DNA from: Monilinia fructicola
Lineage: Eukaryota > Ascomycota > Leotiomycetes > Helotiales > Sclerotiniaceae
NCBI GenBank assembly: GCA_008692225.1
Contig: VICG01000011.1
Coordinates: 1,364,001-1,428,000, forward strand
Direction of reading: 5' to 3'
Length of the DNA stretch: 64,000 bases
Shown: positions 46,085 to 57,229 of the stretch, piece after piece
Numbering within the stretch: position 1 is the stretch's first letter
Layout of the letters: each line of letters starts with the position of its first letter
The notes under the pieces: generated by a model
Databases searched by the model: none
Told to the model about the DNA's origin: nothing
What the model saw: the letters and a program-made list of their open reading frames with translations, nothing else
Program-made: the position numbers and the translations under genes

Positions 46085-46864
46085 TTACAGCTTCAATCTC
46101 ACCAAGTTCAAAACCATCTCTCTACCAGTAACCCAAGTAGTTCTCCATAAAGTAGGGAAATCCAAAGTACTAGTCAAACCATCCGCAAAACCAAATCCCA
46201 GCATAGGTGGGATCCAACCTCGAGCGTACTCAAGAGCGAAACAAGCCGCATCCATCTTATACTGCTTAACAGTACCACGATGAAGATGATGAACACTTCC
46301 TTGAGGATAGACTTCTGGTTCGAAGGATCCTGGAGTATAGGCAAGTTGAGTACCGTGAATGATATGGAAATAATCATCAGCGGTATGACGACCGGTATGT
46401 CCTTCGGTACCAATGGCGGTGCCTATCTATAGTCAGTATGCCTGTCGGAACTCCGCAACTCGCCCGAGGAAACCAACCGAAAATAATCAAATATTCCGTA
46501 ATACCTAAAACCCAATTAGCATTCCCCTCCAAAACCTCCTCCTCCCCTCCCCGCCATCAAACTCGTGACCCCAAACTTACTAGCATGAATGATATACATC
46601 GCGCCCATGGCCCCGCCGGCATTATTGAAAAATCCATTCCTGGTCTAAGTTGATGTAGCCCCCAGGGTGCTTCACGCTCAATTCATCCACAATGTACTTT
46701 ACGACTTGAGCAGTGTCATTGCCATGCGCACCAATGGCGCGCTGCGAGAGATCGTGGAGCTGGGTCGGTGTAAAGATGTAGAAAGACTCGAGACGGGAAT
46801 CCAGGAAGTAGTACAGGGCTGTGAGGAGCCCGAAGATGGCGCCGTAGGTGAGGAGTTTGGTCAT
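46085..46864 (-). CDS. ERG2: C-8 sterol isomerase, with a one-base insertion
   Basis: Exons: 46864-46581, 46504-46478, 46422-46085; introns are 76 and 55 nt, and the intended product is about 215 aa. It converts fecosterol to episterol in ergosterol synthesis at the ER. An N-terminal membrane helix (LLTYGAIFGLLTALYYFL) precedes the Erg2/sigma-1-type domain: AIGAHGNDTAQVVKYIVDEL, HPGGYINLDQEW, NAGGAMGAMYIIHAS, GTAIGTEGHTGRHTADDYF and VYPQGSVHHLHRG. The frame breaks at plus-strand A5 (46628-46632): after QEWIF the frame meets TAA, while the +1 frame gives NNAGGAMG exactly as expected. The middle exon is only 27 nt. Either a sequence error or a real null allele. Confidence 0.92.
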
Positions 46865-47316
46865 GATGGGGATTTGTGAATCGGGTTTCACTTCTTGTGA
46901 AGAATAAAAGGAGTGTCGGCTTTTGTGTCGGTCTGACGATAAATTTGATAATTTAGTCCATCAGGTACGAAGATTTAATGTGGCCCGGTAGCCAATCGGA
47001 TTAGTCGGTGGTAGCTGGCAGGGCAGGACGCTAGGATCATTTAGGTGCTCTTCTAGAAGGCGGCTAGGACGGGAACAGGGGGGAGCTCCATCCATAGCTT
47101 GGGCAGAATTTCTGGTCAAGAGGAGAGAGAGCGTGGGTACGGAATAGTATCAGGAAAGAAAGATATTTGGGATGTATTATCAAAAGTACCTATACACAAC
47201 TACTTCCTTCCAAACTCCCAATTCAAAATACCAATGCTGATGCTCGTACGTAGCCGATATCGTGAACTTAGCTCAGTAAAATAATGATACATCCTAATAC
47301 TTCATTCCCAACCTAA
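46865..47316. other. intergenic region between ERG2 and the CUS2-like gene
   Basis: 452 nt holding the ERG2 promoter and the 3' flank of the RRM gene; no feature recognised. Confidence 0.5.
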
Positions 47317-48642
47317 TCAGTCCGATTCTGGCCCTCCCTGCTCATCATCATCATCTGCTTTTTTCTTCGATTTCTTAAACTGTTCCTTTCCATCCGTGAT
47401 ATAAGCTTCGATTTCTTGACCTGAAAACTTTCGGCCGTTCATAGACCTAACACATGCTTTTGCCGACTCTGCATTTGCGAACCTTACGCTAGCCACTCCG
47501 TCTTTCTCCAGATCGTATAGCACTACATTTGTTACCTCGCCGAGCTTGCCACATTCTTCTCGAATATCTTCCTTAATATCCAGTATTGCAGCCGGGTCCT
47601 CTTCTAGTTCCTGTAGGGTAAACATATGTTTCAATATAACAACTTTGTCCCACCTCGAACTGGTTTCAGCAAGAGCTGATGGCTCATCATCACTCCAATC
47701 TGCCAGTCTTGCATCCAGTTTCTGGGTCTTCTTGATGATCTTCTGTTTATCCTTCATGCTGGTCTTGGGTTTCTCTTTCTCCTTCCCATCTGCATCCGTC
47801 TGTTGAACTTTCTTGTAACTTGCTTCTGCAGCCTGGACCCTCATCTTAATTCTTTCCTTGGAAGAGCCTCCTTCTATCCTGAAATCTGTATCATCCAATA
47901 ACATTATCGCCATCTGCACAGAAGGCGGCTTGAAAAAGACGATGAGAGCATCGCCCTTGAACTCCCCTTTCTCATCAGTGTATAGCTTGATTCTAGGTTT
48001 TCCGCTATCTATTTCTTCCGCGATAACACCACACTTTCGTGAAAAAACTTCGTGGACTTCCTCAACGGTGACATCCGACGGCAGACCAGTAACATAGACT
48101 GCGGTATTCGGCCGTGGGGGTAGAGGTGCCTTAGCTTTCTTTGGGGCCTTTACCATTCGGCCACCCTCCTATGTAAAATTAGCATTGAGGATGATGAATG
48201 AAGTATAGATGCAGACAGTTGCATAAGCTTCAGATACGTTTCGCATACCAAAAGAAATATAAATAAATATCAAGGCGCTGAATGCGACTGGTGAAATAGG
48301 TGCACAGTTGTGGTTCTGTCGCATGCATGAAGCCTAAAATTGACTTACATCCTCACCATTAATGTACTCCTTCTTCCTCTTCCTCTTGATGGCATCAACC
48401 GGCTCATTCTCATCTACTCCAGATACTCTATATGCCTTCTGCTGCTCCTCCAACAGTGCTTCATCTAGTATTGGTATCCATCTTTTGATCGCATCGTCGA
48501 ATTCGAATTCCGTCCCATCATCCTGCACCAGTAGGAATTTCTGATCGAGCTTCGAAAATGATATGCGATCGTCGGAATCAAACTCTTCAGGATTCGTGGG
48601 AAATGGCGCAGCTGCCCCTTCGATATGTTGTCTTTGCTCCAT
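47317..48642 (-). CDS. CUS2: CUS2/TAT-SF1-like U2 snRNP RNA-binding protein
   Basis: Two exons: 48642-48349 and 48168-47317, giving 381 aa; the intron is 180 nt. RRM1 spans about 119-200 (TAVYVTGLPSDVTVEEV) and RRM2, of the UHM type, about 273-360 (VVILKHMFTLQELEEDPAA; DGVASVRFANAESAKACVRS). An acidic N-terminal part (FDSDDRISFSKLDQKFLLVQ; DDGTEFEFDDAIKRWIPILD) is typical of the family. Yeast Cus2 and human TAT-SF1 help U2 snRNP fold and bind SF3b1 in the nucleus; the same role is inferred. The tail is Lys/Asp/Glu-rich. Confidence 0.9.
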
Positions 48643-50481
48643 GGTTGGTGATTTATGCTGTTTTGTTTATGAAGGAGTTTGGGTGGGGTTGATGTGGTGA
48701 TTGATGTGGTGATTGATGTGGTGATTGATGGTGAGGTTGGGTTGGGTTGGTTTGGTAAGGCGTGAGTGAAGCTTAGTGGAAGTGAAAGCGTCGCGACTTT
48801 TTTGGTTGCCTTGGATCTGCTATATAGTTTCACCAATTTCTACAATTGAACTACGGCCCTTCGTTTTTGAAGTTTTGGCCTTTCTCTTTCTCCCCAGATC
48901 AAAGAAGTTTCTATTGAAGGGCCATTTGATCTTATTTTAATTCTAATCTGCATTCCAGCACTCTTGCTAAGATGCTCCAAGAGCCTGGAGGTGTATACGG
49001 GGGAGTCCCTCCCTGATGATCTCCTTGAACATCTGTCCACTGGTCTCATCCAGCACATTTTCAATACAAGCTGGATCTAAATTTCTTACATTGACCGTGG
49101 TGACTATTAGTGATAGTCTTATCGATTCTAGCGGCTTAGGTGCCTCCAGATTTTACAAAGCCATCAATGGATAGATTAATGAGGCGGTAACCTTTCCTTT
49201 CTGCTGAGGAAATCAATGCTGAGGAAATCAATGCCGCGGCCGTCATTTCATTTAAAAAGCATTCGAGTTGTGAAGCTTTTGAGACATGGCATACATTATT
49301 CCCCCATGCATTTAGACAATAAATCTTTACCCGTTTCCCAAACTCATGATATCATATCATTCTCCAGGAAAATCATGATTTCCTGGATTGAAAGTGTACC
49401 TAATAAATGGAATATCATTTGGGCATGTTTTTTTCCAACCTCAATATATCCACTCACGGAGAAATTTCTATGGCCGTTTTTTGACGAACATTGTGTCCTT
49501 TAGAACGCCTCTGTGAGTCGCAGATTCTCAAAAATAGATTGGCATTGGTTGAATAGACAGAAATATATGATCATCATCAAACTCAATTGCTATCTGAATT
49601 GAGTCAGATATTGAATTCGATCAGAACCGAACACTTGGAAGCAAGATGTTTCGCGCATCCAGTACTAGAATATAGATATTTGCTCAACCCAAAATTATAG
49701 AAATATGTCTTGATGTTCACGGTCGCGTTATGATACGGGTAATCCTCAAGCACAAGTCACTTTATTAGATCCCAAAACCTATACCAGACTCCCGCGGATG
49801 TAACTTACGTAGTTCTGTCTACAGTGGACCCGCAAACTCATGAAAGGATATCAAAATTGAATATATCGACACTCTAGCAATACTACTCTGCAAACTTGAG
49901 GGCCTACCGAAATCATTTAGTGCAGATCAGGCAGTGAAATGATAGAGATTAAAATAGTACAATTGAAAGTTGATAAAATTATAATTTTTGAAAGTTGAGA
50001 AGCTTCTAATGAATTTACTATTGGGCATAAGATTCACTTTCTCCTCATCTTCTCGCTTAATCCCGAGAGTAGGTATTTGAAGATCGCTTCATTCTTGTCA
50101 TTGCCTCATCTTTCCTCAACCTCCGCATCATTTTTGGGAGTCGATCTTTATTTCAAATTTCTCTTGCTCCCCAACATCAAACACGATCTTAGAACCGGCG
50201 ATACCAAACTCGTAACTGTCCTTATCGTTTGAATCATCGTGAACTCCAGTACGGTGTTCTCCTATCCTTGCCAAAACTTTCATCTGGAATCCGATTCGAT
50301 CTTCAACTATCACCGCTTACTTTTTGTTGTCTTGTGTCATCAAAATTCTTAAGCTACAGTCTACGCCTACAAAACGGTTCCATCCATCGACATACACGAT
50401 CAAAGTGGACCTTAACCCCAACCATTCACGCTCGATCTAGTCCCATTGCACGTTCTCCTACAAGATCGACTGGCTTACACC
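48643..50481. other. 1.8-kb divergent intergenic region, no gene seen
   Basis: Begins with a 12-nt tandem repeat in the CUS2-like promoter. The centre is plain AT-rich DNA with a repeated GAGGAAATCAATGC near 49204-49231. ORFs of up to 95 codons have no protein-like pattern. Confidence 0.55.
48689..48734. repeat. 12-nt tandem repeat in the CUS2-like promoter
   Basis: TTGATGTGGTGA occurs three times at 48689-48724, with a partial fourth copy to 48734. Confidence 0.9.
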
Positions 50482-51374
50482 ATGTCCTTAATTCGTCGAA
50501 GGCAATCCGGATCTGAAAAGTATGTTATGGCCTCTGCCAACCACTTGAATTTCTATCTATTCAGCTCTACCTTCTCGATCTAACTTAAAAACAGTTCGGA
50601 AGCGCCTCCTGCCAAGAAGCGGCTCACAATTTCACTTTCTTTCAAGCCTATGAGCCTCGAGGAAGCATGTGATATAGGATCCAGATACAATGGAGCTGTA
50701 TTTGCCAAGCATACCGTTCAAGAATCTTGGAAAGCTCGCATGGTTATCTTGTCGGCTCTCTCGGCCAAGTACAAACAATTGGTACGCAGCATTCCAATCC
50801 CATGTCGAGCCAGGTTGCATTTACATGAGCAAGTTATTCTAACGCGTCACAGGACGAGGTAATTGCAGCGCAGGACTTGGTGATTGACCGTGCCAAAGCC
50901 GCGATTGCTGCACTTAGACGGGTGTATGATAACGTTAGCAACGGACCGCAACGTCCCCGTGGCCAGCTCCCTGTGAGAGCTTCTGTAATGCTATTCGAGA
51001 TTTTTTGTGCGGTAAACGCAATCAATCAGAATGAGGCCGATGCGCAGAAAAATCTGGCAAAGACGGCCGAGATGACGAGGGTGGTTGCCAATGCATCCAA
51101 GATGATGCTGGCAGATTGCGAGAAAAAGTACCTGCTTCCCTTCTTCGTCACGCCTACTGCATCGAGCGGGTGTGGCGTCGAGTTGGGTCACTGTACGGGC
51201 CTTGCAGCAACGCGACGTACGACGCGCACGTGGGCAGCGAGGCTTTCAATGGAGGAGATGTGGACGAGCGGTGCAATCGAATTCTGGTGGGATGCCGAGA
51301 CGGCTGATGTGAATGAGTTAATGGGGCTATCCATCGACTCACTGTTCCATAAGTTTGATATGCATGAGGTTTGA
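50482..51374 (+). CDS. unrecognised protein, spliced, end uncertain
   Basis: Three exons: 50482-50519, 50595-50781, 50853-51374, giving 248 aa as modelled. Introns are 75 and 71 nt with good GT...AG ends. The N-terminus is basic and could be nuclear (SLIRRRQSGSENSEAPPAKKR). Next come LSFKPMSLEEACDIGSRYNG and a helical stretch (DLVIDRAKAAIAALRRVYDN). I know no matching family. After residue ~160 two frames look equally open, so the 3' part may be wrong. The stop GTTTGA at 51369 could instead be a weak donor in phase with the exon at 52108, which would make one gene of about 348 aa with a ~740-nt intron. Confidence 0.55.
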
Positions 51375-52107
51375 GGGCTCACGCAAGCATTGTCTGTCGC
51401 ATACTCTCTCCCGCTGTTAGATACAGGCTCACGCTCCGCCCCGTGACGATCCAGGCAAACTGGCAGACAATTATTAGAATGCAATGCTTTGAACACAATC
51501 TTTCCACGTGACCCAATGTCCATTATGTTCCTAATTCATATGTGAGGAGAGTTCTCGCTGTATCGACCTAGAATGGCAATAATCATCCAGGTCAGGGTTT
51601 CAAACTTCCATCCTAGCCGATACTAGATTTGGGGAAAGGAAGTTACTCTGGATTGGAGGATAAGGTAGTAGTATAGGATGTGATGTACTTGATTTTAGGT
51701 ACGCTTGCATAGGCCAGAGGTAGAATGGGAAAGAGAGAGGATGAGGATAGATCGTTCGAAGCGCCGGCCGCTCTTTGAAGAGTCTCTTATAGCATTTCAC
51801 ACATTACTTCCATTGCTAGTGCGATCTTAGTATCCCAGCATGGAGCTACGTTGAGAGAGCAGTGGCATAATTGACAGTGCGTATATCAGTCGAGCGATCT
51901 TGAGTCTGATGCTAGAATTAAATGATGGCAGTTTCTCGCATCACCAGCGCCAGCCTGATGAGTCTGAATATTAAGAATAGTCGATCTGGATTCCCCGACC
52001 GACGACCTCCATGATACCTCAGAGGCTAACGTGAAGAAAATGATATGTTTATTGATGACAACCCTATGCCAACTGAACTCAATATGTGTACTGACTAGGG
52101 TTCTTAG
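51375..52107. other. spacer or long intron between two coding segments
   Basis: 733 nt without protein-like ORFs. Ends in TACTGAC...TTCTTAG (52089-52107), a good branch point and acceptor for the following exon. Confidence 0.5.
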
Positions 52108-52467
52108 ACTGGATTAAAGGCATTCTATGAGGCTGTTTTGCACTTCGTTCAAGGCTTCAAGCGTCCTATTGAGTGGGATACTCGTTACGCCCCACCCGCG
52201 CGCAAGAACAAAGGCGAGATGTCGAGAGATCGCAGACGTTTTGCAAATATCATAGGTGATACGGCTAGAGGCCGCAAGCTCACTGTCATCAATGCCGTCA
52301 ATTTTACGATGGCAGAGCGTCTGGACGTAAGTAAGCTCCTTCGAGTCTCAATATCGTTCGAACAGTCAATGAGCTTCTAGTGGAAAGCCGAGGATAAACA
52401 TGAACGATCTAAGGTTGAACAGTTGCTCAGAATGGAAGAGGAACGGTCACTGGCTGCAACGGAGTAG
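52108..52467 (+). CDS. two coding exons of an unrecognised gene (3' end)
   Basis: Exons 52108-52326 and 52381-52467 join in frame (donor GTAAGT, acceptor TTCTAG) and end at TAG, giving 101 residues: AFYEAVLHFVQGFKRPIEWD, YAPPARKNKGEMSRDRRRF, TARGRKLTVINAVNFTMAER, then a charged tail WKAEDKHERSKVEQLLRMEE. There is no start codon before the conserved-looking part and a stop lies just upstream of the acceptor, so it must be the end of a spliced gene. The gene at 50482 is the obvious candidate, since both sides are phase 0. Basic, possibly nucleic-acid-binding; family unknown. Confidence 0.55.
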
Positions 52468-55103
52468 GAAAGAGAGACCGATATTATCATGTGGGTTTTT
52501 GAGACTCAAAGGTCTGGTTCGTCATGGCAGAATACCTGTTACCGGCTGTGGTTTCTATACCCTGTGAGTAGAAACGGGCTCCTTGTATCTGGCGGGATAC
52601 TAATATCAAATGCAGCCATGGCCCAGCTCACTCAACACAGAGTAGTCTCACCATGGAATTCTTCTACATCACTAGAAATTCCATGGAATACTTCATATCA
52701 CCACTCTTCACATTCCATCGTTAGCTGATGCGGTACTATCTTTTTTCAAAAGCATCAGACATCCCTTCTCGTTGTTTTCATCTCCATCTCGCTCGATATG
52801 TTGCTATCGCATTCAAAGTGTGAAAAAAAAAGAAAACGATCTTCGTAGCCGTTTCTCATATGCTATCATGGCGTGCGGCCATCTAGGGCGTTTTGGTCCC
52901 GGTATCCTTAATGGAGTTGTCCACTACATGTGATGATGCTACCGCACACAAAGTCTCTGCTTCAAAGCTGGCTGTATGGTTATTAAGTGGGATGGGGAGA
53001 ACGTGGAAGGCAATCAATACAACCGCGGGCTCCCCGGCTTCACGCCTTTCAATGATAGGCAAATTCCATAGCCTGATTCAATACCTTACAAAAATGCTTA
53101 CAATCCATAATCTATAACATGTGGCCAACTTACATCTGTTTTAAAGCAGACATTCCAATGAAGACAGTTCTTCATAATCCAAATTTCGCTTCAAGGTTGG
53201 ACGTATATTGGTATGTGAAACTGAGAGAAGGTCGAATTTGTAGAGTATTAGAAAATTGAACTTGAATGCAAGATAAATGTCTGGGAAGACCCACTCTTCT
53301 CCCCCCCTCGCTTAACCATAGCACCAGTGCACTCGAAAAAGCCCCAGAAGATATTTCAGAGATCTCTCATTCTTGTTTTACAGAGAATGGTGCTAGAGCG
53401 ATATGAAAGAGGCGGATTTATCTCCTTTCCAATCAAGGGATATGCTCCTCAACTAGAGGGCGATGGCTCCATTATCGTCTCTTCTAGACAGGATTGGAAG
53501 GCTTCCCATGTGATATCCTCTTTGATCGATATATTGCGTCGCAAGAAGATGCATTGGACCGACGTTGGCTCCATCACAGAATACTAAGCCTGAAAGGTAC
53601 GCCACCAGTGGTAGATGATTGTATCGACTATTATCCATTACAACCCGATTATGTTAGCACACTTGCCTGACTAGTTTAATAGAACCTTGCCAAGCGCCCA
53701 CACTTGGGTGCTAAATACGTTAAAAGTTGAGAGGTTCTGCCATGATGGGCCCAGTTGGACTTGCAGCGCCAAGCGAGCAGTGGTGCTGGAGAAACAATCT
53801 TTTGTTTGATCCCACAATCACCTCTGAAGCTCAATGCAAGGCAGAGAGTGTACCGTCAGTCGTACGAGGACATGTTGAACGACTGTAACAGCCTATGATA
53901 CCACAGATGGATATGTGCACCCGAACACACGTCGACGAGCTTTCCGCTAGTAGCTCTGATTCTCGCGATGGCGGGGAGTAAAGCTATCAGGACCATCACG
54001 ACTAGGTATGTTTGACGTGGTCTCACCAGCTGTGGGTGGACTCAAAAGTAGAACACCAAGACTACCTATATTGCCCTCTCGTCTGTACATACAAAAGAAA
54101 TGAAGCTAAATCAAACTGGGACTTGCTAATTATCTCTTCCAATGGTTAAAGCTATCTATCTTTTTTGACTCCCACATTATTTTCTCGCGATGTTCTTATG
54201 GTTTTGGTTATAGATAGATAAACATCTACATTACTCAAAAACTATAGTCAATGAGCTACTTGTATGCTATTCGACAGATAAGGACTACTTAGTATCTACG
54301 AATTCTCTCCCAACCCTTGAGCTCTAATGATAAGGTTAAAACGTAAGATATCTTCCCCAATAATCGAATTAATTAGTGTTCTTAGACTCTGAAGATCTCT
54401 TAGATTGAGGAAACTATACCCCGACGAAGTCATACTCCCAAGATCTGCCGTCTCCTTTGCCAGTGCCAGGCAGAATGTAGATACTGCCTCGCGAGAGTAC
54501 AAGTAGACACTTTGAATTAGTTTGCTTGTTAATTATAGAATAATAGAAGCTCACTTGAGCAAAATCCCAAAGTATACTCGAGTAGTAGTAGAACTAAGGA
54601 GCCCCACAACCCACATATGAATTAAACTGACTTGAGCAATGATGGATTGATTGCTCAATAACTTACTGATAAAGCAGAGATACAATGGTCAAATGATTGA
54701 TGGCTGTATTGCTTGAATGAGCTTCCAAGGTTTGCAAAAGAAGCTGGAGCTCAGCTGCATCCCAAACACGATTGACTAAGATTGCCCAGGTGAAGAAGCT
54801 CCCGAGGTCTCTTGAGTCTTGATTCTTGAAGTATCCATGGATTTTAGTAATTGTCGAAACCTGGAAATTGATTGAGAACTAATGTTGATACAGTCGGGTG
54901 GATGCACAAACTACAGTATGACCATAAGTAGATCTTTAGTAATCACAGACCACAATCAACCATCACAATGTTTAACAAATACTTGTATCCTTGTATATCT
55001 TCAAAGTACTTCTACTCCGCAAAACCAAAAGAACCATAGGAAATAAAGTATCACAAAAAAGAAAAGTGCAAGTCAAAAAAAAGACTTCAACTGTTGCAAA
55101 AGA
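52468..55103. other. 2.6-kb region without recognisable genes
   Basis: Scattered ORFs of 60-86 codons (for example at 53327-53587) lack intron-consistent or protein-like extension. No terminal repeats or transposase-like words were seen. It may hold decayed sequence. Confidence 0.5.
55075..55082 (-). terminator. RNA polymerase III T-run terminator for the tRNA
   Basis: T8 on the minus strand begins 22 nt after the tRNA 3' end. Confidence 0.8.
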
Positions 55104-55175
55104 TAGCAAGTCCCAGTTTCGATCTGGGGACCTCCGGGTTATGAGCCCGGCGCGCTTCCACTGCGCCAACTTGCT
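55104..55175 (-). tRNA. initiator tRNA-Met (CAT), no intron
   Basis: The minus strand folds into a full 72-nt cloverleaf. The acceptor stem is AGCAAGT/ACTTGCT (7 Watson-Crick pairs) with discriminator A; the D arm is GCGC-AGTGGAA-GCGC; the anticodon arm is CCGGG-CTCATAA-CCCGG with anticodon CAT; the T arm is CCCAG-ATCGAAA-CTGGG. Initiator marks are present: A1:T72 pair, three G:C pairs next to the anticodon loop, and A at position 54 (ATCGAAA) instead of T. It closely resembles yeast initiator tRNA (GTGGCGCAGTGGAAGCGCGC). Confidence 0.96.
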
Positions 55176-55644
55176 TGTTGTTTGTTTGATGGAAAGTTGG
55201 ACCATGATTTACAATATAAAGCTGTTGGCATTATTCAGAACTCTAATCCCCGATATCCGACAATCTACCGACCACTTCTTAAGTATTCAAAATCACCTGG
55301 GTAATAATGGAAGACAGACCAAGTCTTGAACCTTGAAAAGTTGTGAAATTATGAACTATCATTACCTATTGAAAAGGTAATTGGACACCAATATATCACA
55401 GTTACCCCCCTCCCCCTTCCTATCTACTAGCATATATGTCTAAACCATATCCCTACTTTTTCAAGAGAAGTCCTCTTCCTGCTCATAGGTTAGCCAAATT
55501 GTGACCAAAGTCTGCCGCTTTGCCTGCTTGAATCTACCAACCCAACACTACTTGTAGGTAAGACATAAAATGGGACAACCATAACCATACTTGCGTATAG
55601 CTAGCATCTACGCAAAGAGATCATCTCTCCACACCTGGACAATC
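55176..55644. other. intergenic region between tRNA and PI-PLC-like gene
   Basis: 469 nt; should contain the tRNA 5' flank and the PLC promoter. A TTG-started frame in phase with the PLC gene is open from 55591 but has no ATG before 55645. Confidence 0.5.
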
Positions 55645-57111
55645 ATGGCATTACCAGCACTAACAATACGGAATCTCTCCACAACTCCACTCGAGTTAAA
55701 ATTGCTGGAACGATTTGAATCTGCAGAAGACAAAACAGGCGGGGTAAATATCACCAGGATAACCAGAAGTCTAACTGGGTTTATGAGCTTCAACAGCACT
55801 CCAACTTCACCACAACTAGCAGAAAAAGCCGAGAGCTTCAGTAAACAAGATGTTTCCATTCCAATCTCTCCATTCGAAACGAAAACGACAGATATAGAAC
55901 CAAAGCAAAACCAAGTCCTGAGGTTGACCTTCGAGGCAAACAGTGAACGATATCGCATTGATACCCCAACCCCTTTACATCGCTCAACCGTTCTCACAGC
56001 TCTCTCTCACAACCCTACCTACGAATTTACGGGTGTTTATCTACCCAAGTACTCTTTTCTCGCAATCTTCTCCTCAGCGAAACTATCGTCATGGATGTCC
56101 AACCTTAAAGATGAAACCCCTTTGGCAGCACTCAGCATTCCGGGTACACATAATTCCCCAACCCACTACGCGGCATTACCTTCTGTGCGCTGTCAGGCTG
56201 TCAGCGTGAAGGATCAACTCAATAATGGCATTCGGTTCCTCGATATACGGGTTCAACCCCAAGATCCGAACAATCTCGCTGCCGAAGGTCTAATTCTCGT
56301 CCATAGCGCCTTCCCGGTTTCTCTCACGGGCAACAAATACTTCAGAACTCTCGTCAATCATCTGAATAAGTTTTTGGATGAGAATCCTACGGAAACAGTC
56401 ATCATATCACTAAAGAGAGAAGGTGTAGGCAGAGCTACGGATCAACAGCTCAGTCAAATTTTAAATCATCATTATACCCAGGATTCCGCTCGTTGGTTTA
56501 CGGGCAATCGCATTCCGGCTCTAGGAGAGGTTCGTGGCAAAAATCGTCGTTATACGTCGCTTCGGACTCCACGATTCGTTAAAGGGGAGAACGACGGGAC
56601 GGGCCTGTATATCGATGCGGAGAGTTGGCCCGACAATTGTGCAGACGGCGTGTGCACCAGTGGCGAAATTCGAGTGCAGGACTTTTACGAGGTTGCGGAA
56701 TCCACGAATATCGAGAAGAAGATTGCATTCTCCACAGATCAACTCGAGAGAGCCGCGAAAGCCGTTGCTGTACTCCCTGACAGCATGGGGCTGCAAGCTC
56801 GGAATCGGCAAAACAGCCGTTCTTTATGAATTTCTTGAGTGCTTCGAACTTTTTGGAGAGCAAACTGCTGGCCAGACAGGATTGCTGAAAAGGTCAATCC
56901 CGTGATCGTTGACTTTCTGTGTAGACGGCATAATGAGTCGACGTCGAGCGAGCATCCAGATGGTGCAAGTATAGGAGATGGGAGTACAGGTATTGTGGTC
57001 TGTGACTGGGTTGGAGTCGGTGGAGACTGGGACTTGGTGAGGTGCATTTTGGCAATGAATGCAAAGTTGGAACTTAGAGAGAAAGATCTTCCTTCAGATC
57101 CCGCTTCATGA
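55645..57111 (+). CDS. PI-PLC X-domain protein, with two indels
   Basis: No intron; about 488 aa if the intended frames are followed, starting MALPALTIRNLSTTPLEL. It resembles bacterial-type phosphatidylinositol phospholipases: the first catalytic His is H169 in ALSIPGTHNSP, the second H220 in ILVHSAFPVS, with GIRFLDIRVQ and NPTETVIISLKREG between and after them. The C-terminal part has FMNFLSASNF, CWPDRIAEKVNP and GSTGIVVCDWVG, shared by fungal members. A base is missing near 56780 (CCTGA|CAGC) and the T5 run at 56850-56854 has one extra; the 73 nt between are out of frame, so the main frame stops at TGA 56827-56829. Net frame is unchanged. It could cleave PI or GPI lipids; substrate unproven. 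Confidence 0.9.
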
Positions 57112-57229
57112 ATGGGTTATAGACCAGAGGTTATGATTTCAGGATTTATGATACGCATGTTACACAACAAGATTCAGTTTACAGATATAATACATTCCGT
57201 TAGATGCTTATTCATTATTTGAATTTCGT

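Noticed and set aside
53327..53587. 86-codon ORF as a gene
   Set aside because: No protein-like pattern, no intron-extended frame, no neighbour context.
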